A stretch of DNA of 64,000 bases from an uncultured delta proteobacterium (GCA_903911145.1 CAIWCD010000016.1:1-64000); one strand, 5' to 3'. Positions 23,979 through 33,378 are shown, numbered from the stretch's first letter. The notes: generated by a model from the sequence alone, not told the origin. Made by a program: numbers and translations.

Positions 23979-25078
23979 CACGAACCTCCGTCGCGCCCAC
24001 GTCTCTGCTCGAGTTCGCACGAGAGTCGGACCCGGTGCTTCGCGCTCTCCTCGAGGAGAAGGTCTCGGCCGCGGCCAAGCTGCCGGTCGATCTGACACCT
24101 GCTTTCGGCGCTCTTCGCGACTACGTCCTGCGCGGCGGCAAGCGTCTGCGCGGTGCGCTCTGCCTGCTCGGTTGTGCAGCCGGAGGCGGCGCGCGCCACG
24201 AAGCGTTCACGGCGGCGATCGGGCTTGAGCTCTTCCACGCCTACCTGCTCGTGCACGACGACTTCATGGACCGCGACGAGGAGCGCCGAGGAGGACCGAC
24301 GCTTCACGTCTCGTTCGCGCGGCCCGAAGGCGTGACGCGCGCGGCGAAGACGGTGAGTGACGTTTCGGTGGCGACCGCGAGCGCGCACGCGGCAGGAAGT
24401 CTCGCCATCCTCTTCGGCAGCCTCTGCCAGGCCTGGGCGCTTGAGCAGATTCTCGCCGCTCCCGTCGCGCCCCCTCGCGCGCTCGCCGCATCCAGACTGG
24501 TCGCGCGCGCGCTCGCCGAGGTCACGCTCGGGCAGGCGCTCGATGTTGCCGCGCCACTCGCCCACTCGCTCGCGCGCGACGCGGCGCTGCGGATCGAAGA
24601 ACTCAAGACAGGCAGCTACACCTTCGCGCTTCCGCTGGAGCTCGGCGCGCTGCTTGCCGGTGCGAGCGATGCAACACGTGGTGCGCTGGCGAACTACGCG
24701 CTCCCGCTCGGCAAGGCCTTCCAGATCGCAGACGATCTTCTCGGGACATTCGGCGCGCCTGAGCAGACCGGGAAGTCGGCGGGAAACGATCTGCGCGAGG
24801 GGAAGCGCACGCTGCTCGTCCTGCATGCGCTTGAGTTCGCGACGCCTGCGGATCGCGCGCTGCTCCTCTCCGGCCTCGGCAAGCACGACCTCGATGAGGC
24901 GGGCATCGAAGCGCTGCGGGGCGTGCTCCGGCGCTCGGGTGCTGAGGAGTTTGCGCGCGCGGAATCGGAGCGACTCTGCGCACAGGCCGAGGCAGCGCTC
25001 GAGAGTAAATCGATCCCGACCGCAGTGGGCGCGGAGTTGCGCGCGATCGCCCGCTACTCAGTTCGACGCGCGAGCTGA
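23975..25078 (+). CDS. Polyprenyl (farnesyl/geranylgeranyl-type) diphosphate synthase
   Basis: A 367-residue trans-isoprenyl diphosphate synthase that condenses isopentenyl diphosphate with an allylic primer. Seen: G-G-K-R-L-R-G (primer/IPP binding), first aspartate-rich motif L-V-H-D-D-F-M-D-R-D (DDxxD), the K-T-G-S-Y-T-F region, and the second motif Q-I-A-D-D-L-L-G, where the usual final D is changed to G or displaced. Product length cannot be read safely; two bulky/small residues before the first motif (H-A-Y-L-L) would need modelling. The start is just after mvaA, suggesting an isoprenoid operon. Its 3' end overlaps the convergent lpxL-type gene by 25 bp. Confidence 0.9.
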   Translation: MTRTSVAPTSLLEFARESDPVLRALLEEKVSAAAKLPVDLTPAFGALRDYVLRGGKRLRGALCLLGCAAGGGARHEAFTAAIGLELFHAYLLVHDDFMDRDEERRGGPTLHVSFARPEGVTRAAKTVSDVSVATASAHAAGSLAILFGSLCQAWALEQILAAPVAPPRALAASRLVARALAEVTLGQALDVAAPLAHSLARDAALRIEELKTGSYTFALPLELGALLAGASDATRGALANYALPLGKAFQIADDLLGTFGAPEQTGKSAGNDLREGKRTLLVLHALEFATPADRALLLSGLGKHDLDEAGIEALRGVLRRSGAEEFARAESERLCAQAEAALESKSIPTAVGAELRAIARYSVRRAS

Positions 25079-25977
25079 TCGGTCTGCGCCTTCACGGGCG
25101 CGCGCGGCTGCGTCTTCCAGCGCCGATGCAGCCAGTACCACTGCTCCGGATGCGCACGTACGATCGCCTCGACTGCGCGCGTGAGTTCCTGCGTCAGCGC
25201 CTGGATCGCTGCGTGCCCACGCAGTTCGGGCGGCGCGACGAACGGACCTTGCACGAGGACGCGGTGGCTTCCATCCGGCTGCCGCACGGGAAAGGCTGCG
25301 ATGATCGGCGCGCCCGCGCGCAGCGCGTAGACGGCAGCAGCGGGCGTCGTGCAGGCCGGGTGCGAAAAGAAGTCGACGAAGATGCCGCGCTTCTCCCTCA
25401 TGTTCTGATCGACCGCGATCGCGAGCACGCCGTTGCGCCGCAGCAGCGCGAGCGCGTCGGCCGTCGCGCCGCGATCAGGAAGTTGCGCAAGTCCGCTCCC
25501 CGCGCGGGCCGCAGCGATCCTGCGATTCGCCCAGCCGTTCATCTTGCGGGTGATCGTCGCGAGTTGGACACCGCGTTTCGCGCAGGCCCGACCCAGCAAC
25601 TCCCAGTTGCCGAAGTGCGCGATCACGACCACCACGCCGTGCCCCTCGGCGGCGGCCTGCTCGTAACGCTCGAAGCCGTCGAACGAGACCCAGTCGGCGA
25701 GCTCGCCATCTGAGATTGTGCGCGACAGGAGAATCTCGCCGAGGCCCGTGCCGAGCGATGCGTAGCTCGACCGGGCGAGCGTGCGGCGCGCCGCTTCATC
25801 GAGGGAGGGAAAGGCGCGCGCGAGATTTTCCAGCACCACACGGCGACGAATTCTCAAGAGCCACGCAAGACCGCCGAGCGCGCGACCGAACGCGATCCAG
25901 AGGCGGCCGGAGAGTCGCTGGTTGGGCAACCGCACGGGGCCCGTGCCGCGCGGGCGCGGAGACGTCGCGACCGTCAC
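25054..25977 (-). CDS. LpxL/HtrB-type lipid A acyltransferase
   Basis: A 307-residue lysophospholipid/lipid A acyltransferase of the LpxL-LpxM family, which adds a secondary acyl chain to Kdo-lipid A at the inner membrane. The catalytic H-x4-E motif is present as H-F-G-N-W-E; the V-D-Q-N-M-R motif and C-terminal H-P-E-Q-W-Y-W-L-H-R-R-W also match. A hydrophobic, basic N-terminus anchors it in the membrane. The GTG start overlaps the lpxK stop (GTGA). It is last in a marC - outer-membrane protein - waaA - lpxK - lpxL run, which supports a lipid A role. LpxL cannot be told from LpxM here. Confidence 0.9.
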   Translation of the reverse strand: MTVATSPRPRGTGPVRLPNQRLSGRLWIAFGRALGGLAWLLRIRRRVVLENLARAFPSLDEAARRTLARSSYASLGTGLGEILLSRTISDGELADWVSFDGFERYEQAAAEGHGVVVVIAHFGNWELLGRACAKRGVQLATITRKMNGWANRRIAAARAGSGLAQLPDRGATADALALLRRNGVLAIAVDQNMREKRGIFVDFFSHPACTTPAAAVYALRAGAPIIAAFPVRQPDGSHRVLVQGPFVAPPELRGHAAIQALTQELTRAVEAIVRAHPEQWYWLHRRWKTQPRAPVKAQTDQLARRTE

Positions 25978-27074
25978 GCGCTCTTCTCCAACAAGGTGTC
26001 GAGTGCGGCCGTGAGCAGCTCTTCTCCAGAGAGAATTTCCAGCTCGATGGGGAGCGCCGAGATCGTTGGTGTACCAATCATCTCCGTTGCCGGGATCCGC
26101 GCGGCGTCTTTCTCTGTGGTCACGATGCGCGTCGCGCCCGCGCCCAGAGCGGCCTTGCGCACGTTCGCCAATTGCGTCGCCGTGAACGGGTGATGGTCGG
26201 CGAAGAAGCGCGAACCGCGAATCTCCGCGCCGAGAGCGCGCACGGTCTCGGCGAATCTCTCCGGGCGCGCGATGCCTGCGAGCAGATAGACGGGCACGCC
26301 GCGCAATGAAGCAGAACCGTCGAGCGGCGAGGGCATGCTGCTGTCAGCGGGGCCCTGCGCGATGGTGGCGCTCCGGACCGGGCCGCGAAGTCCGGCCTGC
26401 CGCGCGGCATCGAGGAGAGTTCGCATCGACTCGTTCTCCTCCACGTCACGCGCGTTGCTCAACCAGAGAAGTCCGCGGCTGCCGACGCGAGCGAAGGCCT
26501 CCGCGCCCTCTCGCAGCGGTCCTCGCGGCAAGCGCCGATCATTGCCCAGCAACGCCTTGGCGTCGATCACGATCACGTCGAGATCGCGGGCGAGGGCATG
26601 GTGCTGCAGGCCATCGTCGAGAACCAGCACGTCGGCACCGCGCCGCTGCGCCTCCTGCGCCAGCAGCGCGCGATCGGCGCCCACGAGCACGGTCAGCCAC
26701 GGGCAGCGACGCGCCACCAGGAGCGGTTCATCTCCGGCTGCACGCGCATCGAGCAGAGGCCCGCTCCCCTCGCAGACCACCGACAGAGGCGCGCCGTTGC
26801 GGCGGCCATATCCGCGCGAGAGAAACGCCGGCCGATGCCCGCGCGCGCGCAGTTGCTCGCAGAGCAGCATCGCTACCGGGCTCTTCCCCGCGCCGCCGAC
26901 CGCGAGATTTCCGACCGAGATGACCTTCGCGCGCGCCCGCTGCGGCGAGGCCAGCTTCGCGTGCATCGCTGCGCCGGCGCGGAAGAACAGAGACAACAAC
27001 GAGAGCGGCCAGAGCAGCGCCTCCGCCCACACCGGCTCATCGCGCCTCCACCAGATGCGCTCGAGCGCTCGCAT
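25974..27074 (-). CDS. lpxK: Tetraacyldisaccharide 4'-kinase
   Basis: Lipid A 4'-kinase, 366 residues, which phosphorylates the tetraacyl disaccharide precursor at the inner membrane. Conserved: membrane-proximal N-terminus (L-L-W-P-L-S-L-L-S-L-F-F-R), Walker A in V-G-N-L-A-V-G-G-A-G-K-S-P, S-R-G-Y-G-R, D-D-G-L-Q-H, and A-G-I-A-R-P with the C-terminal D-H-H-P-F and T-T-E-K-D-A-A-R-I. Near the C-terminus the family-unrelated I-G-T-P-T-I is encoded by a dyad element. A GTG at 27077 is an alternative start three bases upstream; the ATG at 27074 overlaps the waaA stop. Confidence 0.95.
   Translation of the reverse strand: MRALERIWWRRDEPVWAEALLWPLSLLSLFFRAGAAMHAKLASPQRARAKVISVGNLAVGGAGKSPVAMLLCEQLRARGHRPAFLSRGYGRRNGAPLSVVCEGSGPLLDARAAGDEPLLVARRCPWLTVLVGADRALLAQEAQRRGADVLVLDDGLQHHALARDLDVIVIDAKALLGNDRRLPRGPLREGAEAFARVGSRGLLWLSNARDVEENESMRTLLDAARQAGLRGPVRSATIAQGPADSSMPSPLDGSASLRGVPVYLLAGIARPERFAETVRALGAEIRGSRFFADHHPFTATQLANVRKAALGAGATRIVTTEKDAARIPATEMIGTPTISALPIELEILSGEELLTAALDTLLEKSA
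26059..26084. repeat. Dyad element, single unit, inside lpxK
   Basis: GAGATCGTTGG-TGTA and CCAATCATCTC: 11-bp arms with 9 complementary positions and a TGTA centre. On the coding (minus) strand it reads M-I-G-T-P-T-I-S, the same frame as the I-G-T-P repeats of the copy at 57.8 kb. It sits in a linker near the LpxK C-terminus and does not disturb the frame. Confidence 0.75.
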
Positions 27075-28363
27075 CACACCGCTCCCGGATTCGCTGGCGG
27101 CAACAGCTGCACGATCAGCTTCGCATCGCGCGCGCTCGCGCCCCGCACGGCCGCCGTTGCCTCGCGCGCCATCTGCCCGAGATTCGCGAGTTCATCCGGC
27201 CGCGCCAGCAACTCGCGCAGCAGCTTCTCGAGCGCACGCGGCGTTGCGACCTGAAGTCCGCCGCGTCCGAGGAGCACCTGCACGCTGTCGACGAAGTTCT
27301 CCATCCGCGGTCCGAACAGCACCGGCTTGGCGCAGGCTGCGGGCTCGAGAATGTTCTGTCCGCCTCTGCGGCCAAAGCTGCCGCCCACAAACACGATCGT
27401 CGCGAGCGCGTAGGCGCGCACCAGTTCGCCGATCGTGTCGAGGACGATCACCTGCTCGGCGCCACCCGGCTGCGAGCGCAGACGCGCCGAGAGCCCACGC
27501 TCGCGCGCCATCGCGAGGACACGCGGCGCACGCTCGATGTAGCGCGGCGCGAGCAGCAGCCTCAGCCCGGGAAACTCGGTGCGCAGTTGCGCGAAGACCG
27601 CGAGCAGCGGCCCTTCCTCTCCGTCATGCGTCGAGCCGCAGACCCAGAGCCGCTCACCTGCGCAGCCGAGCGCTTCGGCGAACTGCGGATCCGGCCCCGG
27701 CGGAACACTGACCGCGAGCGCGTCAAACTTCGTGTTCCCCGTGATCGCGATCGTGCTCTTGTCCGCGCCCAGCAAGAGCGCGCGCTCCGCCTCTTCTTCG
27801 GCGCGCATCAGCAGCAGCGTAAATTTCTGCAGCAGATTTCCCGTCAGGCGGAAGAGCAGTTGGTAGCGCCCGACGTTGCGCGGCCCGATGCGTCCATTGG
27901 TCAGCACCAGCTTCGCGCCACACGCTTGCGCCGCGTTGATCAACTGCGGCCAGAGTTCCGTGTACTCGAGCACCAGCACGTCGGGGCGCAAGGCGCGCAT
28001 CGTCCGCGCGCAGGCCTGCGGCAGATCCCACGGCACGAACGTGACGAGCTCGCAGAGCCCGGTACTCTTGAGCCGCTGCTCCGCCATCGCGGCGCCCGAG
28101 TCGGTCATCGCAGAAATCATGATGCGCGCGTCGGGCCTGAGCGCCTTGAGTTCGCGCACGATCGGCACCAGACCGAGGATGTCGCCGGCCGATGCGCCAT
28201 GCAGCCAGATGCGCGGACCCGCGCCAGGAGCGGGCGGGAGAGGATCTCCTCGATACCTGCCAAAGCGTGCGCGCTGGCCTCGCCTGGTGCGCGGATGGAA
28301 GATCAGGAACGGCGCGGCGAGGAAGAATGCGAACCACGCGATGGCGGCGGCCAGGAAAGGCAT
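27074..28363 (-). CDS. waaA: 3-deoxy-D-manno-octulosonic acid transferase
   Basis: Kdo transferase (WaaA/KdtA, family GT30), 429 residues, which adds Kdo from CMP-Kdo to lipid IVA. N-terminal membrane anchor (residues 4-22), the W-L-H-G-A-S-A-G-D motif near the start of the acceptor domain, E-Y-T-E-L-W-P, T-N-G-R-I, and in the donor domain G-S-T-H-D-G-E-E and F-V-G-G-S-F ... G-G-Q-N-I-L-E-P-A, all typical. Six bp downstream of the outer-membrane protein gene and overlapping lpxK. Number of Kdo units added cannot be inferred. Confidence 0.95.
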   Translation of the reverse strand: MPFLAAAIAWFAFFLAAPFLIFHPRTRRGQRARFGRYRGDPLPPAPGAGPRIWLHGASAGDILGLVPIVRELKALRPDARIMISAMTDSGAAMAEQRLKSTGLCELVTFVPWDLPQACARTMRALRPDVLVLEYTELWPQLINAAQACGAKLVLTNGRIGPRNVGRYQLLFRLTGNLLQKFTLLLMRAEEEAERALLLGADKSTIAITGNTKFDALAVSVPPGPDPQFAEALGCAGERLWVCGSTHDGEEGPLLAVFAQLRTEFPGLRLLLAPRYIERAPRVLAMARERGLSARLRSQPGGAEQVIVLDTIGELVRAYALATIVFVGGSFGRRGGQNILEPAACAKPVLFGPRMENFVDSVQVLLGRGGLQVATPRALEKLLRELLARPDELANLGQMAREATAAVRGASARDAKLIVQLLPPANPGAV

Positions 28364-28369
28364 GCGTCG

Positions 28370-29188
28370 TCACCAGCGATAGCCGACCGCGAGGCCGGGT
28401 TCGACGAGGAGCTGCTGCGGTGCGTTCGGGCCGGCGCGCGCCGCCAGTTCGAGCGCAACGCCCGGAGACAGTTCGAGCGCCCCGAAATCGATCGCCACCG
28501 AGAGACCAAGCCCGCCCGAGATCACCGGCGTCCATTGCAGACGGCTGGTTTGCGTGGTCGCGTTGCTCGCGATCACATCGTGCCACGCGCGGATGAGGTA
28601 GCCGCGCGCGAAGGGCGAAGCGGTCAGCGCCAGCTCTCGCCGAAGCCGCCAGGTCACCACCAACGGCAACTCCGCGCCCAGCGCACGATAGGTCCAGCGA
28701 TCGGTCTGCGAACGCGTGCCGGACGTCTGCGTCACCTCCTCCTCCGCGCGCACGCCGACGAAGCGCGGACCGAGTTCGATCGACAGCCCGCGATCCCCTT
28801 CCCTCTTGAGCAGACGCACGCGTGCACCGATCGCACCGCCCACTCCATCGATGGTGAACGGGTCGATCGGGTTGGTCACCTTGAGCTGCGCTTCGACGAG
28901 AACACGGTCGCTTGGCGCCCAGTCGAACGAGATATCCGAGGCGACCCACGTGTCGGTGACCCACTTCTGCGCAGGCACCGGAGTGCTTCCTGCCGTCAGA
29001 TCGAGATCCGACGGCGTCGAGAGCACGCGCCCCACTTCGAGAGAAACGCTGGCGCGGAAATCGCCGCGATTCAGATCTCCCGCGGGGAGAAAACTGTTCG
29101 CGCTCACCACGGGAAGCGCGCAGGCCGCGGAGAGAAGAGCGAGCATCGCGACCGCGCCAGCAGCGGGCGAGAGCGCGATCGACTTCAC
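28370..29188 (-). CDS. Outer-membrane/lipoprotein of unknown function
   Basis: A 272-residue exported protein I do not recognise. Its leader ends L-S-A-A-C-A-L, a possible lipobox, and the rest is a regular alternation of hydrophobic and polar residues with many short strands (R-A-S-V-S-L-E-V-G-R, D-R-V-L-V-E-A-Q-L, L-S-I-E-L-G-P-R-F) ending in G-L-A-V-G-Y-R-W, an aromatic end like that of outer-membrane beta-barrels. It starts inside the marC stop (ATGA) and lies upstream of waaA, so a role in the outer membrane or LPS assembly is plausible but unproven. Confidence 0.6.
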   Translation of the reverse strand: MKSIALSPAAGAVAMLALLSAACALPVVSANSFLPAGDLNRGDFRASVSLEVGRVLSTPSDLDLTAGSTPVPAQKWVTDTWVASDISFDWAPSDRVLVEAQLKVTNPIDPFTIDGVGGAIGARVRLLKREGDRGLSIELGPRFVGVRAEEEVTQTSGTRSQTDRWTYRALGAELPLVVTWRLRRELALTASPFARGYLIRAWHDVIASNATTQTSRLQWTPVISGGLGLSVAIDFGALELSPGVALELAARAGPNAPQQLLVEPGLAVGYRW

Positions 29189-29835
29189 TTCAGCAGCCTC
29201 GGGAACGCATCCGAGAGGCCGTCGAAAACGAACTGCACAGCGAGCGCGCCGATGATCAGGCCGATGACGCGATTGAGCACCGTCATCCCTGTCACGCCGA
29301 GCAGGCGCGAGATGCGCACGGCCGCGCGCAGCATGAGGTAGCTCACGAAGCAGGTGACGGCGATCGCGATCACGACAGGCACCGCATAGACAGCGCGGCC
29401 TGCGCGAGCCATCAGCGCGGTCACCGTCGCGATCGACCCCGGTCCAGCGAGCAGCGGAATCGCCAGAGGGAAGATCGCGACGTCCTCTTTCTCTTCACCC
29501 TCCTGCTCCTCTTCCTTCGTGCTGCGCGTGCGCGTCTTCTGGCCCGTGAGCATTTCGATCGACGTGATCAAGAGCAGAATTCCGCCGGCCACCTTGAACG
29601 CCGAGAGCGTGACGCCGAGGACGCGGAAGACGAACGCCCCCGCGAGCGCGAACGACGTGAGGATCGCGAACGCGGTGATCGACGCACGCTTGGCCATCGC
29701 GCGCTTCTTCTCTTCGCTGTCGGTGCGGGTCATCCCGACGAAGATCGGAACCACCGCGATCGGATCGACGACGAAGAAGATCGCCGAGAGCGAGAGCAGG
29801 GAGAACTTGAGCAAGTCGGCGAGGTCGAGGTGCAC
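29185..29835 (-). CDS. MarC-family integral membrane protein
   Basis: A 216-residue polytopic membrane protein of the MarC/YchE family, with about six hydrophobic segments and the family's typical start (L-L-K-F-S-L-L-S-L-S-A-I-F-F-V-V-D-P-I-A-V-V-P), S-I-T-A-F-A-I, F-K-V-A-G-G-I-L-L, and F-P-L-A-I-P-L-L-A-G-P-G-S-I. The function of the family is not settled. A strongly charged loop (about 100-115, T-K-E-E-E-Q-E-G-E-E-K-E-D) interrupts the middle. GTG start. First gene of the run leading to waaA-lpxK-lpxL. Confidence 0.88.
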   Translation of the reverse strand: MHLDLADLLKFSLLSLSAIFFVVDPIAVVPIFVGMTRTDSEEKKRAMAKRASITAFAILTSFALAGAFVFRVLGVTLSAFKVAGGILLLITSIEMLTGQKTRTRSTKEEEQEGEEKEDVAIFPLAIPLLAGPGSIATVTALMARAGRAVYAVPVVIAIAVTCFVSYLMLRAAVRISRLLGVTGMTVLNRVIGLIIGALAVQFVFDGLSDAFPRLLK

Positions 29836-29916
29836 GGGGGCGGCAGTATCGCCGAAAAGTGAAGCGCAGTGGCGGCCGTCAACGCATCCGCGTGAACCCG
29901 TCGCGCAAGCGCACGA

Positions 29917-31101
29917 TCAGATTGCCGTTGCGAACCGCGCGCGAGCCCGCGTCCAGCCTGACTTTGCGGCATCGAGCGCGGGACCGACGAGGTACGCGAG
30001 CGCGATCATGGCCGCGTAGAGAACAGAGAGCGCGAGCACCGCGTGCGCGAGTGAAACCTTCCCGCGATACGGCCAGGTGAGCCACCCGTAGACGATCTCG
30101 ATGTGTACCCAGTAGATGATGAGGGAATGCTGCCCGAGCGCCACCAGCGGGCCCGGGCGCACCCAGTGCAGGCGCGCACGCAGCGGAGCGATGGCCTGCT
30201 CGACCAACCAGGCCGCGCCGAGAAGCCAGAGCATCGAGATGCAGCGCAGGAGGAAATAGGCGGGCGAGGTGCGCCACCAGTCGAGATGCGCGTAGAGGTG
30301 AAACGGCAGATTGTCGACGCGCAGGATGACGAACCAGAGCAGCGTCCCGGCGGCGGTCCAGAGGGCGAGCACGTTCCGCTCGGCGCTCGCGGAGTCAGGC
30401 TGGGAGCGGGTTTGCGCGAGATGCAGGCCGAGGAGCGCTCCGGCGAATGCGTAGGCGATCCAGGGAAAGATCGGGAAGAGCGCGCGCGGCGGCGAACCTC
30501 GCAGGTAGTCGAAGAGCAACTGCGGCAGGCCGGGGAATTCTGAATCCCAGACGAGCGGTGCAGCGAGCACGATGCCCGCACACGCGACGGCGAAGAGGAG
30601 CGCGCGCAGGCGAAGCGAATTGGAGAGCGAGGCGCCGATTCCCCAGATCAGCGCGGTGAGTATCAGCGCGAGGCCGATGCAGTTGAGCACGTCGATGCGC
30701 AGCATCGTCCACGCTGGCGACGCCCCCATCGCCAACGCCCACTCCTGAAAGCGGAAGAGGTAGGCGCCGAGAAAAATCCATCCACCTCGCCGGGCCGCGA
30801 GCAGCGCGGATGCGCGAGCAGAGAGGCCGCGCGCGAGGCCACCCTCCATCATCATCACCATCGCCGTGCCCGCAAGGAAGAGGAACGCCGGGGCTGCGAC
30901 TCCACCCATGAAGCGGAAGAAGTGATCGAGCGGCGTGCCGTGGAAGCTGTCGGGCATGAACGCGTCGAAGAGGTGGTGCTCGATCATGCAGAGGACGGCG
31001 AAGCCGCGCGCGAGATCGATGAAGGCGCGACGTGCCCGCTTCGTCGGCGCGGCCTTGCTGGGCGCGGGCGCGCGCGATTCGTTTGTCGAATCAGGAATCA
31101 T
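29917..31101 (-). CDS. DUF1624-type polytopic membrane protein (heparan-glucosaminide acetyltransferase-like)
   Basis: A ~394-residue membrane protein with 9-10 hydrophobic segments. The N-terminal R-R-A-F-I-D-L-A-R-G-F-A-V-L-C-M-I-E-H-H matches the DUF1624/YeiB-like group, related to heparan-alpha-glucosaminide N-acetyltransferases, which move acyl groups across membranes; the histidine pair at the first membrane segment is the candidate active site. Other conserved-looking parts are G-G-V-A-A-P-A-F-L-F-L-A-G and, late, G-Q-H-S-L-I-I-Y-W-V-H. The substrate is unknown. The start is uncertain: ATG at 31101 was chosen, GTG at 31152 adds a Ser/Pro-rich extension. Divergent from the GGDEF-EAL gene. 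Confidence 0.7.
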   Translation of the reverse strand: MIPDSTNESRAPAPSKAAPTKRARRAFIDLARGFAVLCMIEHHLFDAFMPDSFHGTPLDHFFRFMGGVAAPAFLFLAGTAMVMMMEGGLARGLSARASALLAARRGGWIFLGAYLFRFQEWALAMGASPAWTMLRIDVLNCIGLALILTALIWGIGASLSNSLRLRALLFAVACAGIVLAAPLVWDSEFPGLPQLLFDYLRGSPPRALFPIFPWIAYAFAGALLGLHLAQTRSQPDSASAERNVLALWTAAGTLLWFVILRVDNLPFHLYAHLDWWRTSPAYFLLRCISMLWLLGAAWLVEQAIAPLRARLHWVRPGPLVALGQHSLIIYWVHIEIVYGWLTWPYRGKVSLAHAVLALSVLYAAMIALAYLVGPALDAAKSGWTRARARFATAI

Positions 31102-31257
31102 CGCGGAGGAGGAGTCACGGGAGGGCGCGGGCACGGACGGGCCACTTATCACGCAGCCGCGAGGGCGCGATCACGAAGGCGCCCGGAGGCGTTTCCACTG
31201 TGCGTCACTTGTCCGAGTTGGCACGCCCTTCCCCTTTTGCCATCGTGCGCGCCCTTC

Positions 31258-33378
31258 ATGAGCCAGCGGCATCCGCAGCCCCAGTCGACGACGACCGAAG
31301 CGCCCTCGATCGGCGTCGCCGATCGCTATCGGCTGCTCGTCGAGCAGTCGCTCGCGGGGATGTACGTGATCGAGGGCGATCGATTCGTCTACTGCAACGA
31401 ACGCTTCGCCCAGATGTTCGGCTACTCGGTCGGCGAGATCCTGCACGGACTCACGCCGCTCATGCTCGTGCACGAGAGCACGCGCGACGTCGTCAGCGAG
31501 AGCCTGCGACGCCGGCTTGAGGGGGAGACGCTCTCCGATCACTATAACTTCCGCGGGCAGCGCAAGGGCGGCGAGCGCATCGACATCGAGACGCTCGGGA
31601 CGCGCGCGGTGATCGACGGGAAGTCGCTGGTGATCGGAACGGTGCTCGACGTCACGGAGCGGCGCCGGGCTGACGAGGCGATCCGCGAGAGCGAGGAGCG
31701 CTACGCGCTGGCGGCCGAGGGCGCGACCGACGGCCTCTGGGACTGGGACGTGCGGGCCGGAACGATCTACTTCTCGCCACGCTGGCGCGCACAGATCGGC
31801 CTCGCTATCAGCGACGCACCCGAGCGCGATCCGAAGCGGTGGCTGCTGCGCGTTCACCACGACGATCGCGATCGTCTGAACTCGGCGCTCAAGCTGCACC
31901 TCTCCGCACGCACGCCACACTTTGAGTGCGAATATCGCGCGCTGCACGAGGACGGCACCTACCGCTGGATGCTCGCGCGCGGGCAGGCTGTGCGCGACGA
32001 GCGCGGTCTCGCGACTCGCCTGGCCGGCTCGCAGACCGACATCACCGAGCGAAAACTCTCCGAGGAGAAACTTGCGCACGACGCGCTCCACGACGCGCTG
32101 ACGGGGCTGCCCAACCGCTCGCTCTTCATGGATCGGTTGAGCCAGGCGATGGCCTTCCAGCGCCGCCGCGCCGACTCGCGCTACGCCTGCGTCTTCCTCG
32201 ATCTCGATCGCTTCAAGGCGATCAACGAAAGTCTCGGACACGTGGTCGGCGATCGGCTCATCTCCAGCGTGGGCCAGCGCCTGATCGCGAGCGTGCGCCC
32301 GGGCGACACCGTGGCGCGGCTCGGCGGAGATGAGTTCTGCGTGCTCTTCGAGGAGTACGCGAATGACGCCGAACCGCTCAAGCTCGTCGAGAAGCTGCAG
32401 CGCGCTCTGCTTCCCGCGCACAAGATCGACGGCACCGAACTGTTCTCGCAGGCGAGCGCTGGCATCGCGCTCGGCAACGCGCGCTATTCACGCCCCGAGG
32501 AGATCGTGCGCGACGCGGAGATCGCGATGTACCGCGCGAAGGACGAAGGCCGCGGCGGCGTCGCCGTGTTTCAGGAGAGCATGCACGCGGTCGCGCAGGC
32601 CCGCCTCCAGATGGAGACCGACCTGCGGCGCGCGCTCGAGCGAGGCGAGCTGCGGCTGGCCTACCAGCCGGTGGTCTCGCTCGGCACCGGACGGATCGTC
32701 GGCTGCGAGGCGCTCTGCAACTGGGAGCATCCGCAGCGCGGAAACATCCCGCCGGCCGAGTTCATCCCCATCGCCGAGGAGACGGGACTGATCGTTCCGA
32801 TCGGCGCGTGGGCGCTTCGCGAGGCGTGCTCCGCTGCGGCCGCGCTCTCGAAGCAGAGTGCGCACGAGCTGACCGTCGCGGTGAATCTCTCGGCGCGCCA
32901 GTTCGAGCCGGAGCTGATCGATCACGTCCGCGCAGCGCTTGCCGAGAGTGGCCTGCCCGCGCACCAGCTGCAGCTTGAGATCACCGAGAGTCTGCTGATG
33001 GAGCACGCGGGGCCGGCAGCGCCGATCCTCGCGCAGCTCAAGAACGAGAACGTCCATCTGCTGCTCGATGATTTCGGGACCGGGTACTCAAGCCTCGGCT
33101 ACCTGCACGACTTCCGCTTCGACGCGCTCAAGATCGATCGCTCGTTCGTTGCGCGCGCGGGCATGGGCAACCGCGCGGAGCTCGTCAACGTGATCGTCTC
33201 GCTCGCGCGCACGCTCTCGATGGACGTGATCGCCGAAGGAGTGGAGACCGCGAAGCAGGCGGCGCAGCTGCAGGCGCTCGGCTGCCAGTTCGCGCAGGGC
33301 TTCTACTTCTCGCGCGCGATCACCGCCGAGGCCTTCGCACAGATGGTGCGCGAGGACCGCGTCTTCTCCTGGCGCTAG
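31258..33378 (+). CDS. PAS-PAS-GGDEF-EAL cyclic-di-GMP protein
   Basis: A 706-residue cytoplasmic signalling protein: two PAS domains (about 20-140 and 145-270, both ending in D-V/I-T-E-R), a GGDEF domain with intact G-G-D-E-F and an upstream R-P-G-D inhibitory (RxxD) site five residues before it, and an EAL domain with E-A-L-C-N-W, D-D-F-G-T-G-Y-S-S-L and K-I-D-R-S-F. Both catalytic signatures look complete, so it may be a bifunctional diguanylate cyclase/phosphodiesterase switched by its PAS sensors. The ATG at 31258 was chosen because the PAS domain follows soon after; a longer frame upstream overlaps the divergent membrane-protein gene. Confidence 0.93.
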   Translation: MSQRHPQPQSTTTEAPSIGVADRYRLLVEQSLAGMYVIEGDRFVYCNERFAQMFGYSVGEILHGLTPLMLVHESTRDVVSESLRRRLEGETLSDHYNFRGQRKGGERIDIETLGTRAVIDGKSLVIGTVLDVTERRRADEAIRESEERYALAAEGATDGLWDWDVRAGTIYFSPRWRAQIGLAISDAPERDPKRWLLRVHHDDRDRLNSALKLHLSARTPHFECEYRALHEDGTYRWMLARGQAVRDERGLATRLAGSQTDITERKLSEEKLAHDALHDALTGLPNRSLFMDRLSQAMAFQRRRADSRYACVFLDLDRFKAINESLGHVVGDRLISSVGQRLIASVRPGDTVARLGGDEFCVLFEEYANDAEPLKLVEKLQRALLPAHKIDGTELFSQASAGIALGNARYSRPEEIVRDAEIAMYRAKDEGRGGVAVFQESMHAVAQARLQMETDLRRALERGELRLAYQPVVSLGTGRIVGCEALCNWEHPQRGNIPPAEFIPIAEETGLIVPIGAWALREACSAAAALSKQSAHELTVAVNLSARQFEPELIDHVRAALAESGLPAHQLQLEITESLLMEHAGPAAPILAQLKNENVHLLLDDFGTGYSSLGYLHDFRFDALKIDRSFVARAGMGNRAELVNVIVSLARTLSMDVIAEGVETAKQAAQLQALGCQFAQGFYFSRAITAEAFAQMVREDRVFSWR

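Noticed and set aside
30922-31257. Upstream in-frame extension of the GGDEF-EAL gene
   Set aside because: It overlaps the divergent membrane-protein gene and has Arg-rich sequence without domain character; the PAS domain begins after the ATG at 31258.
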